Shown: in pieces, positions 44,356-51,886 of the stretch
Layout: each line of letters begins with the position of its first letter
Position numbering within the stretch: position 1 is the first letter of the stretch
NCBI RefSeq assembly: GCF_000421545.1
Contig: NZ_ATXF01000006.1
Location: 62,001 to 126,000 of the forward strand
Length of the DNA stretch: 64,000 bases
Direction of reading: 5' to 3'
Source: Agromyces italicus DSM 16388
GTDB taxonomy: Bacteria > Actinomycetota > Actinomycetes > Actinomycetales > Microbacteriaceae
Program-made: the position numbers and the translations under genes
Notes under the pieces: generated by a model
Seen by the model: only the letters and a program-made list of their open reading frames with translations
Databases searched by the model: none
Told to the model about the DNA's origin: nothing

Positions 44356-45710
44356 GCCTGCTTGAGCCCCTCGGCGACGACGTTCAGACCCTCGACGAGG
44401 AGCTCGTCGGAGATGGTCAGCGGCGGGAGGAAGCGGATCACGTTGCCGTAGGTGCCGCACGTGAGCACGATGACGCCCTGCGCGTGGGCGAACTTCGCGA
44501 CCGCGTTCGTGAGGGCGGCGTCGGGGGCGCCGGTGGCCGGGTCGACGAGCTCGATCGCGACCATGGCGCCACGACCGCGGACGTCGCCGATGCGCGGGTC
44601 GGCGGTGCGGAGCGCGTTGAGGCGGCCGATGAGCACCGAGCCGATCTCCTTGGCGCGCTCGATGAGGCCGTCGGCTTCGTAGGTCTCGATCGTCGCGAGC
44701 GCGGCGGCGCAGGCGAGCGGGGAGCCCGCGTAGGTGCCGCCGAGGCCGCCGGCCATGGCGGAGTCCATGATCTCGGCGCGACCGGTGACGGCCGACAGCG
44801 GCAGGCCGCCGGCGATGCCCTTCGCGGTGACGATCACATCGGGCACGATGCCCTCGTGCTCGCTCGCGAACCAGGCGCCCGTGCGGGCGAAGCCGGTCTG
44901 CACCTCGTCGGCGATGAAGACGACGCCGTTCGCGTTCGCCCACTCGACGAGCGCGGCGAGGAAGCCCTGCGCGGGGACGATGAAGCCGCCCTCACCCTGG
45001 ATGGGCTCGATGATGATCGCGGCGAGGTTCTCGACGCCGACCTGCTTCTCGATCTGGAGGATCGCGCGGGCCGCGGCCTCACGGCCGTCGAGGCCGCCGT
45101 CGCGGAAGGGGTAGCTGAGAGGGGCGCGGTACACCTCGGGCGCGAACGGGCCGAAGCCGCTCTTGTACGGGATGTTCTTCGCGGTGAGCCCCATGGTGAG
45201 GTTCGTGCGGCCGTGGTAGGCGTGGTCGAAGGCGACGACGGCCTGCTTCTTCGTGTAGTGGCGGGCGATCTTGATCGCGTTCTCGACCGCCTCGGCGCCC
45301 GAGTTGAACAGGGCTGAGCGCTTCTCGTGGTCGCCCGGGGTGAGCTCGTTGAGCTTCTCGGCGACGGCGACGTAGCCCTCGTAGGGCGAGACGGTGAAGC
45401 AGGTGTGGGTGAAGGCGTTCAACTGCGCCGCGACGGCGTCGACGACGCGCGGGGCTGAGTTGCCGACACCGGTGACGGCGATGCCCGAGCCGAGGTCGAT
45501 GAGCGAGTTGCCGTCGGCATCGACGACGACGCCGCCGCCCGCGGCGACGACCGAGATCGGCAGGGTGTGGCCGACGCCGGCCGCGACGGCCTGCGCCTTG
45601 CGGGCCATGAGCTCCTGCGAGCGGGGTCCGGGGATGGCCGTGACGAGGCGGCGCTCCTGGGTGAGTGCGGGGCCGCCGGTCGTGGTGGCCGGGGTGTCGA
45701 CGAGGGTCAT
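44352..45710 (-). CDS. gabT: 4-aminobutyrate--2-oxoglutarate transaminase
   Basis: 452 aa class III aminotransferase. Markers: LIDLGSGIAVTGVGN, SGAEAVENAIKIARHYT, AFDHAYHGRTNLTMGLTAK, EPIQGEGGFIVPA, FIADEVQTGFARTG, and the PLP Lys in VTAKGIAGGLPLSAVTGR. It transfers the amino group of GABA to 2-oxoglutarate, producing succinate semialdehyde for GabD. First gene of a unit with the glutamate-family dehydrogenase and gabD. A GTGTACAC palindrome in the upstream gap matches two copies before the PucR gene at the right edge, suggesting GabR-like control as reported for corynebacterial gabTDP. Confidence 0.94.
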   Translation of the reverse strand: MTLVDTPATTTGGPALTQERRLVTAIPGPRSQELMARKAQAVAAGVGHTLPISVVAAGGGVVVDADGNSLIDLGSGIAVTGVGNSAPRVVDAVAAQLNAFTHTCFTVSPYEGYVAVAEKLNELTPGDHEKRSALFNSGAEAVENAIKIARHYTKKQAVVAFDHAYHGRTNLTMGLTAKNIPYKSGFGPFAPEVYRAPLSYPFRDGGLDGREAAARAILQIEKQVGVENLAAIIIEPIQGEGGFIVPAQGFLAALVEWANANGVVFIADEVQTGFARTGAWFASEHEGIVPDVIVTAKGIAGGLPLSAVTGRAEIMDSAMAGGLGGTYAGSPLACAAALATIETYEADGLIERAKEIGSVLIGRLNALRTADPRIGDVRGRGAMVAIELVDPATGAPDAALTNAVAKFAHAQGVIVLTCGTYGNVIRFLPPLTISDELLVEGLNVVAEGLKQA

Positions 45711-45788
45711 GGCTGCTCCGATGCATGGTGACGGCGGTGGCTGATGCGTCGATGGTAGGTCGGTCGGCACCGATATCTCAGGGCCAGC

Positions 45789-45796
45789 GTGTACAC
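45789..45796. promoter_or_regulatory. GTGTACAC palindrome upstream of gabT
   Basis: Perfect 8-bp palindrome 79 nt upstream of the gabT start, with a weaker ACGTACAA 31 nt further upstream (45820-45827). Two more perfect copies, 30 nt apart, precede the PucR-type gene. Confidence 0.55.
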
Positions 45797-45834
45797 ATAG
45801 CACCCACTTCTTGGACGTGACGTACAACGCGAAC

Positions 45835-45911
45835 GCCCGGCTTCTGCGGAGAGGTGACGCGAGACGTCGTGTCAGGCGACCATCGCGAACATCCTCCTGC
45901 TGAAGCCGGGC
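45835..45911 (-). other. 10-bp inverted repeat spanning 77 nt between the ABC permease and gabT
   Basis: GCCCGGCTTC (45835-45844) and GAAGCCGGGC (45902-45911) are perfect complements with a 57-nt loop; on the minus strand the loop contains AGGAGG and a three-codon ORF (ATG GTC GCC TGA). It lies just after the ABC permease stop and may be a terminator or part of a structured gabT leader. Confidence 0.45.
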
Positions 45912-45933
45912 AGTGGGGGGCCGGGGTGATGCG

Positions 45934-47823
45934 TCAGCGGTCGGCGAACTCCTTCTGCTCCTCGAGCTCCTGCGCCGCGACGGCGCGCGTCGCCGGCGCA
46001 GGCGGGTCGTTCGGTGCGGCCGCCGGGCGGGCACCGAGGCCGGGAATCGCCGAACGCCGCCTCGCCCGCCCGATCGCGACGAGCGACACCGCCCACTGCA
46101 GTCCGTAGCCGATCAGGAAGACCAGCAGGGTGAAGATGAGCGCCATCGCCGCACCCGCGTCGGGCGCGTAGAGCTGCGCCGAGCGGGGGTTGATCATCGC
46201 GTACATGTACACCGACAGCGGCCGCGACTCGGGCGTCGCGAGGAACGCCGGCAGTGTGAACTCGTTCGTGCCGAGGATGAACATCTGGATCCACACCGCG
46301 AACACCGTCGGCATGAGCAGCGGCACGACGACCTTGCGGAATCCCTCGAGGGGGCTCGCGCCGCTCACGAGCGCGGCCTCCTCCAGCTCCTTCCGGATCT
46401 GAAGGGTCGCGCTGTACCCCGAACGGTAGGCGATCGAGACGCGGTACGAGTAGGCGATCACGAGCGCCGCGATCGTGCCGGCGAGCGGGATCACCGGGTT
46501 GATCACCATGAAGGTGAGGAACATCGCGAAACCGGCGATGACCGCGGGGATCGCGACCGAGGACGACGCGAACAGGTCGACCGCCTTCGTCCAGACCGTT
46601 CGCCGACCGCGTGCGATGCCGTACGCGAGCACCGTCGCCGCGACGCACGCGATCGTGGCGCTGCCGCCGGCGATGACGAGCGTGCGCCCGAGCGACGCCC
46701 AGAACTCGGGGTCGCCGAGCACCTCGCCGAAGGCGGTGAAATGCGTCTGCGTGGCGAGCGCCTCGAACGAGAACGCGATCGGGTAGGGCGTGATCGCCGA
46801 CCAGAACAACGCGAAGAGGGGCAGGATCGCCGTGAGCAGGGTGAACACGAAGACCGCGAGCAGCACCGGCGGCTTCCAGCCGCCGAGCTTCATGACCGTC
46901 GGACGGAAGCCCTTGCCCGAGATCGAGGCCCGCCGCTCGGCGTCGCGCGTGGCCCGCAGGTAGATCACGAACGCGATCGTGGTGATCACGAGGAAGACGC
47001 AGCCCCAGGCGGCCGCGAGGCCGTACTGCGGCAGTTCGCCGGCGCTCGCGCTGATGAGGGTCCAGAGCTTCAGGGCGAAGATGTCCTTGCCCGACTCCTG
47101 TCCGAACAGGAGCGGCACCTCGAGGCTGCCGAGCCCGAGGATGAAGGTCAGCACGGTCACCCCGAGCAGGCCCGGCCAGAGCATGGGCAGGGTCACCCTG
47201 CGGAGCGTCTGCGGCCACGATGCCCCCGAGACGCGGGCCGACTCCTCGAGCGAGCCGTCCATGCTCGTGAGGATCGGCACGATCATCAGGTACGGGAACG
47301 TCACGTTCGTGAGCGACTGGATGACGACCATCGTCGAGAAGGCGTAGGGGTCGACCACGAGGTCGCCCGGCAGCAGCCGCAGCACCTGGTTGAGCACGCC
47401 CGACTCCGGCGAGAGCATCAGGAGGTAGGCCTGCGCCTTCACGATCGGCGGCACGATGAACGGCACGATCACGAGCACCGAGATCACCCGCCGGAACGGC
47501 GCATCCGTGCGCACCGTCACCCACGCGAGCCCGAAGGCCATCAGGAGCGAGATGATCGTCGAGCCGCCGACGAACACGGCGGTCGAGCCGAGCACCGCCC
47601 AGAAGTCCTCACGCAACTCCCACAGCGTGACGAAGTTGTCGACCGACCACTTCGCCGATGACACTCCGAACGGCAGGAACGGACCACGGAACGCGGTGAT
47701 CACCTGCACGGCGAGGGGAATCGCCAGGAGGAGGAAGATCACCGATCCGGCGATGACCGTGGTGACCGTCATCGTGGTCGGCCGAGTCCGCTCGGCCCGC
47801 GTGGTCCGTCCTGCCGTCGACAC
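45934..47823 (-). CDS. Fused ABC transporter permease (polyamine / Fe3+ family)
   Basis: 629 aa, GTG start. Two permease halves are joined in one protein, each with about six helices and an EAA motif: LEESARVSGASWPQTLRRVTLPMLWPGLLG in the first half and LEEAALVSGASPLEGFRKVVVPLLMPTV in the second. The fused form is known for ferric iron (FbpB), thiamine (ThiP) and some putrescine/spermidine systems. It starts 3 nt after the binding-protein gene. Because of the putrescine oxidase and gab genes downstream, a polyamine or GABA-like substrate is favoured. Confidence 0.92.
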   Translation of the reverse strand: MSTAGRTTRAERTRPTTMTVTTVIAGSVIFLLLAIPLAVQVITAFRGPFLPFGVSSAKWSVDNFVTLWELREDFWAVLGSTAVFVGGSTIISLLMAFGLAWVTVRTDAPFRRVISVLVIVPFIVPPIVKAQAYLLMLSPESGVLNQVLRLLPGDLVVDPYAFSTMVVIQSLTNVTFPYLMIVPILTSMDGSLEESARVSGASWPQTLRRVTLPMLWPGLLGVTVLTFILGLGSLEVPLLFGQESGKDIFALKLWTLISASAGELPQYGLAAAWGCVFLVITTIAFVIYLRATRDAERRASISGKGFRPTVMKLGGWKPPVLLAVFVFTLLTAILPLFALFWSAITPYPIAFSFEALATQTHFTAFGEVLGDPEFWASLGRTLVIAGGSATIACVAATVLAYGIARGRRTVWTKAVDLFASSSVAIPAVIAGFAMFLTFMVINPVIPLAGTIAALVIAYSYRVSIAYRSGYSATLQIRKELEEAALVSGASPLEGFRKVVVPLLMPTVFAVWIQMFILGTNEFTLPAFLATPESRPLSVYMYAMINPRSAQLYAPDAGAAMALIFTLLVFLIGYGLQWAVSLVAIGRARRRSAIPGLGARPAAAPNDPPAPATRAVAAQELEEQKEFADR

Positions 47824-47826
47824 GGG

Positions 47827-48996
47827 TTACCCGTTCAGCGCCGCGTCGGCGGCGTTGGTCAGGGCGATCCACTCGTCGCGCGTGTCCTGCGTCTCGATCT
47901 GCGCTCCGTTGTCGAGGCTCTGCAGCAGGGCGTCGGCGTTCGTCTTCATGAGGCCGGTCGCCTGCTCGAAGACCGAGGAGGGCAGCCCGGGGTAGGGCAC
48001 CTGCGTCGTCGAGAACTGCTCGTCGGTCATGCGCAGCTCGATCCAGTCGGGGTCGTACGCGTTCCAGAGCGCCCAGAGCATCGCGCCGGGCATGTTGCCG
48101 GCGTCGGCGTTCACCCCCGAGAACTGGGCGAACACGGCCGAGTGCTCGAACGGCTGCACCGCGAGGCTCGGGTTCGGGTTGAAGAGCGTCTGGTTGAGCG
48201 CGATCGGCACGTCGCCGCTCGAGAGCGGGGAGTTCTGATCCTCGAGGATCTGCATCGTGCCCGACGACTTCAGCTCTCCGATGAGCTCGACCATCGCCTC
48301 CTCGCCTTCGCTCATGCCGTAGCCCGAGAACACGATCGGGTTGTAGCTCGCGATCGAGACCTTGCCCTCGTACTCGGGAGCGAGCAGCCCGTCGAGCGAT
48401 TCGGGCGCTTCGATCTTGTCGGTGTTCACCTGCATGAGCGAGCCGTTGACGCTGTCGGGCAGCATCTCGGGGGCGCCGATCGTCAAGAACTCCTCGGGCA
48501 CGCCGAACTCGGTCCAGTCGACCTCGGCCCAGTAGCCCTCGTCGGTCATCGCGGCCGCAGAGACGAGCGAGCCCGAGAGGATGTCGGTGTTGCGCGAACC
48601 GGTCGCCTCGGCCGAGATGACGGCCGAGGGCAGGTTGTACGTGAGGCCGCGCGTCTCGATCGTGAGGTCGGGGTAGCGCGAGTTGAACTGGGCGATCACC
48701 TCGGGGGCGAGCTCGTACCAGTCCCAGATCACGAGGCGTCCGTCGTCGGTCTCCTTGGCCTGCTCGTACAGCGCATCCATCTGGCGGTCGATCTCGGGCC
48801 AGAAGTCCTCGTAGAAGTTCTCGCATCGGGTGAATGCGCCGACCTCGACGGCCTCGCACTCGGCGCCCTTCGCGCTGTCGCCGGTCGGTTCGATCGCGCC
48901 GGGGGCTTCTGCCTGGGCGGCGCTGCACGAACTCAGCAGCAGCATTCCTGCGGCGGCGAGGGCGATGCCTCCGCCGCGTGCGGTACGTACCTTCAT
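47827..48996 (-). CDS. Extracellular solute-binding lipoprotein of the polyamine-type ABC transporter
   Basis: 389 aa. Lipoprotein signal: basic KVRTARGG, hydrophobic stretch and lipobox LLSSC (Cys24). The mature protein has the class II periplasmic-binding fold, beginning LVIWDWYELAPEVIAQFNSRYPDLTIETR and with SYNPIVFSGYGMSEGEE in the second lobe. Two further Cys in the N-terminal segment (ECEAVEVGAFTRCENF) may form a disulphide. The similarity is shared by PotD-like and FbpA-like proteins, so the ligand is not certain. The ATPase gene lies 129 nt upstream and the permease immediately downstream. Confidence 0.9.
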   Translation of the reverse strand: MKVRTARGGGIALAAAGMLLLSSCSAAQAEAPGAIEPTGDSAKGAECEAVEVGAFTRCENFYEDFWPEIDRQMDALYEQAKETDDGRLVIWDWYELAPEVIAQFNSRYPDLTIETRGLTYNLPSAVISAEATGSRNTDILSGSLVSAAAMTDEGYWAEVDWTEFGVPEEFLTIGAPEMLPDSVNGSLMQVNTDKIEAPESLDGLLAPEYEGKVSIASYNPIVFSGYGMSEGEEAMVELIGELKSSGTMQILEDQNSPLSSGDVPIALNQTLFNPNPSLAVQPFEHSAVFAQFSGVNADAGNMPGAMLWALWNAYDPDWIELRMTDEQFSTTQVPYPGLPSSVFEQATGLMKTNADALLQSLDNGAQIETQDTRDEWIALTNAADAALNG

Positions 48997-49125
48997 GATC
49001 TGTCCTCTCTGACGTGGATCTCTTGGGTGTGGCGGGTGGTGCGGTGATGCGGGCGGAACTCGGGTCGGTGCGGGCGTGGTGCGGGCGTGGTGCGGACTGG
49101 GCGGTGCGTGCTCGTTCGGGCGCGT

Positions 49126-50250
49126 CTACCCGGCGAGCACCCGGCAGGCGTTCGGATCGAGCTCGACGAAGATGCTGCTGCCCGAGGCGGGCGAGTCCAG
49201 CGGCGCTCCGCGGGCGACGAGGGTACCGACGACGGTTGCGCCCGCGAGCACCTCGACCTCGACCTCGACGATCTCGCCGAGGAACTCGACGCGCACGACG
49301 CGTGCGGGCAGCACGTTCGGGCGGTCGGGCGCCGTCTCGTGCCAGCGCACGCTCTCGGGGCGGTAGGTGACGGTGACGTCGTCGCCGAGCGCGACGCCGT
49401 CTGGGCACGGGGTTGCGAGGCGGGTGCCGAAGGCCTCGACGAGCACCTCGCCTGCGCCGCTGCGCTCGCGCACGACGGCGGGGATCATGTTGACCCGGCC
49501 CACGAAGTCGGCGACGAAGCGATCGGCAGGCTGATAGTAGAGCTCGCGCGGCGAGGCCTCCTGCACGATGCGGCCCTGGTTCATCACGGCGACGCGGTCC
49601 GACATCGAGAGCGCCTCGGACTGGTCGTGGGTGACGTAGAGCGCGGTGATGCCGAGCCGCTGCTGGAGGCTCCGCAGCTCGTTGCGCATGGTGTCGCGGA
49701 GCTTCGCGTCGAGGTTCGAGAGCGGCTCGTCGAGGAGCAGAAGCCGGGGCCGGTGCGCGAGCGCGCGGGCGAGGGCGAGGCGCTGTTGCTGGCCGCCCGA
49801 GAGTGCGGTGGCCGGCCGGTGGGCATAGGCGTCGAGCTGCACGAGCTCGAGCGCCTCCATGGCGCGGGCCCGCGCCTCCTTCTTCGGCAGCTTCCCGCCC
49901 GAGACCTGGAGGGGGAAGACAGCGTTGGCGAAGACGGTCATGTGCGGCCAGATCGCGTAGTTCTGGAAGACCATGCCGACGTCGCGCTTGTCGGGAGGCA
50001 GGTGCTCGGTGCCGGTCGAGAGCACCTGGTCGTCGAGCGTGATGCGCCCGCCGTTGCTCGTCTCGAGTCCGGCGACGCAGCGGAGCGTGGTGGTCTTGCC
50101 GCACCCCGAGGGCCCGAGCAGCGAGGTGAACGTGCCCGGCTCGATGGTGAAGCTGACGCCCTTGACGACGGGCACCGCGCCGCCGTCGAGCTCGTACTGC
50201 TTCTCGAGGCCGTCGACGACGAGGCGGCCGCCTCCGTGTGCTGCAGTCAT
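49126..50250 (-). CDS. ABC transporter ATP-binding protein (PotA/FbpC family)
   Basis: 374 aa from the ATG at 50250, preceded by AGGGAGCGG. Walker A GPSGCGKTT, Q-loop VFQNYAIWPHMTV, signature LSGGQQQRLALARALA, Walker B LLLLDEPLSNLDAKLRD, switch YVTHDQSEALS; a C-terminal TOBE domain follows (VTVTYRPESVRW and later strands). It is the first gene of the three-gene importer operon. TGGATCCA in the upstream gap may be an operator. Confidence 0.93.
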   Translation of the reverse strand: MTAAHGGGRLVVDGLEKQYELDGGAVPVVKGVSFTIEPGTFTSLLGPSGCGKTTTLRCVAGLETSNGGRITLDDQVLSTGTEHLPPDKRDVGMVFQNYAIWPHMTVFANAVFPLQVSGGKLPKKEARARAMEALELVQLDAYAHRPATALSGGQQQRLALARALAHRPRLLLLDEPLSNLDAKLRDTMRNELRSLQQRLGITALYVTHDQSEALSMSDRVAVMNQGRIVQEASPRELYYQPADRFVADFVGRVNMIPAVVRERSGAGEVLVEAFGTRLATPCPDGVALGDDVTVTYRPESVRWHETAPDRPNVLPARVVRVEFLGEIVEVEVEVLAGATVVGTLVARGAPLDSPASGSSIFVELDPNACRVLAG

Positions 50251-50275
50251 GTGTCCGCTCCCTGGCGATTTCTGT

Positions 50276-50290
50276 ATTCTGGATCCAATT
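50276..50290. promoter_or_regulatory. Quasi-palindrome upstream of the ABC importer operon
   Basis: ATTCTGGATCCAATT, centred on the 8-bp palindrome TGGATCCA, 26 nt before the ATPase start. GntR-type regulators often use such TTGGATCCAA-like sites. No regulator gene is adjacent. Confidence 0.4.
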
Positions 50291-50329
50291 GGACGATGAG
50301 GATGCCCCGCCGCGACGCTGCGGCGACCA

Positions 50330-51850
50330 TCAGCTCGGCGCCGCCTGGGTCGGCATCTCGCCGCGGGCGGGCGTCTCGCGCGCGTCACCCCAGCCCACGG
50401 TGACGACCGGCCTGGCGAAGAAGAGCACCACGATCGCACAGAGCGCGAACGCGCCGGCGGCGAGCCAGAGCGACTGCCCCATCGCCGTCGAGAACCCGCC
50501 GACCGCCGCAGCAGGCAGCCCTCCGGCCGCCCCGCCCGCCCCCGGCGCGAGCTCCTCGGCCGCGAAGCCGGGCAGCTGCGCCGTGAGGGTGAGACCCATC
50601 AGCGCGGCGATCGCCGCGGAGCCGAGCACCGAGCCGAGCTGGCGGGTCATCGTGTAGACGCCCGAACCGGCACCGGCCTCGGCCCGCGGCAGGTTGCGCG
50701 TCGCGGTCGAGGCGAGCGGTGCGAAGACCCCCGAGATGCCGAAGCCGAGCAGGGCCGAGGGCAGGAGCAACTGCCAGTACGGGACATCCGGACCGATGAG
50801 CAGGCTGTACCAGCAGAGCGCGAGCGCCGAGAGCGAGAGTCCGGTGAGCGCGACCCACTTGGGGTCGATCCGGTCGCTGAAGCGGCCGATGAGCGGCGCG
50901 AGCACCCCCGAGATGACCGCCATCGGCACGAACATGAGCGCCGCCTGGGTCGGTGTGAGTCCGCGGCCCACCTGGAAGTAGAACGCGAGCGGCAGCGGCA
51001 TCGCGGTCATCGCGACGCCGACGAGGGAGATCGCGACGTTCGACAGCGAGAAGTTGCGGTCGCGGAAGAGCCTGAGCGGCAGCAGCGGTTCGGCCCGGTT
51101 GAACGCCTGCGAGACGACGAAGCCCGCGAGCACCAGGAGGCCCGCGACGATGAGCCCCCAGACCGTGATCGGCCCGACGATCACCCCCCAGTCGTACGTC
51201 TCGCCCTCCTGGATTCCGAAGACGAGGAGGAACATGCCGATCGCGCTCAACACGACGCCGAGCCAGTCGAAGCGGTGCGCGTGCGTCTCGAGGTCGGGCA
51301 CGAGCCGCCACGCCGCGATGAACGCGACCACGCCGACCGGGATGTTGACGAAGAACACCCACTGCCAGCCGAGCGTGTCGACGAGCACCCCGCCGAGGAT
51401 CGGGCCGACGAGCGTGGCGACGCCCGCGACGGAACCCCAGAGTCCCATCGCCGCACCCCGCTGGTTCGGCGGGAAGACCCGGGTGATGACCGCCATCGTC
51501 TGCGGCGTCATCAGCGCCGCACCGAGCCCCTGCACGGCACGGGCCGCGATGAGCGTGGTGATGTCGCCCGAGAGCCCGCACCAGAGCGAGGCCAGCGTGA
51601 ACACCACGAGCCCCGCGAGGTACACCCGCTTCGGACCGAAGCGGTCGCCCAACCGCCCCGTGATGAGCAGCGGCACCGCGTAGGCGAGCAGGTACGCACT
51701 CGTCACCCAGATCACCGCGGTCAGGTCGGTGTGGAGATCGGCGAGGATCGCCGGGTTCGCGATCGACACGATCGTCGTGTCGACGAGGATCATGAAGAAC
51801 CCGATGACGAGCGCCCAGAGGGCGGGCCACGGTCTTGCGGTCTGGTTCAT
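50330..51850 (-). CDS. DHA2-family MFS exporter
   Basis: 506 aa, about 14 helices. DHA2 motifs: LVDTTIVSIANPAILADL (TM1), TGRLGDRFGPKRVYL (motif A), ARAVQGLGAALMTPQTMAVI (motif B) and WGSVAGVATLVGPILGGVLVD (motif C). Family members export drugs, dyes or metabolites by proton antiport. It is adjacent to, and on the same strand as, the LVIVD-repeat protein, 36 nt downstream of it, so the two may be co-transcribed. A link with the aromatic degradation cluster is possible but not shown. Confidence 0.92.
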   Translation of the reverse strand: MNQTARPWPALWALVIGFFMILVDTTIVSIANPAILADLHTDLTAVIWVTSAYLLAYAVPLLITGRLGDRFGPKRVYLAGLVVFTLASLWCGLSGDITTLIAARAVQGLGAALMTPQTMAVITRVFPPNQRGAAMGLWGSVAGVATLVGPILGGVLVDTLGWQWVFFVNIPVGVVAFIAAWRLVPDLETHAHRFDWLGVVLSAIGMFLLVFGIQEGETYDWGVIVGPITVWGLIVAGLLVLAGFVVSQAFNRAEPLLPLRLFRDRNFSLSNVAISLVGVAMTAMPLPLAFYFQVGRGLTPTQAALMFVPMAVISGVLAPLIGRFSDRIDPKWVALTGLSLSALALCWYSLLIGPDVPYWQLLLPSALLGFGISGVFAPLASTATRNLPRAEAGAGSGVYTMTRQLGSVLGSAAIAALMGLTLTAQLPGFAAEELAPGAGGAAGGLPAAAVGGFSTAMGQSLWLAAGAFALCAIVVLFFARPVVTVGWGDARETPARGEMPTQAAPS

Positions 51851-51886
51851 GGTCGGCTTTCGCAGGGGGGATGTCTCGGGCCGGGC

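Noticed and set aside
45872..46034. Extension of the gabT reading frame upstream or of a second permease frame
   Set aside because: The codons upstream of 45710 have no coding signature and contain the palindrome and inverted repeat; the normal GabT N-terminus begins at 45710.
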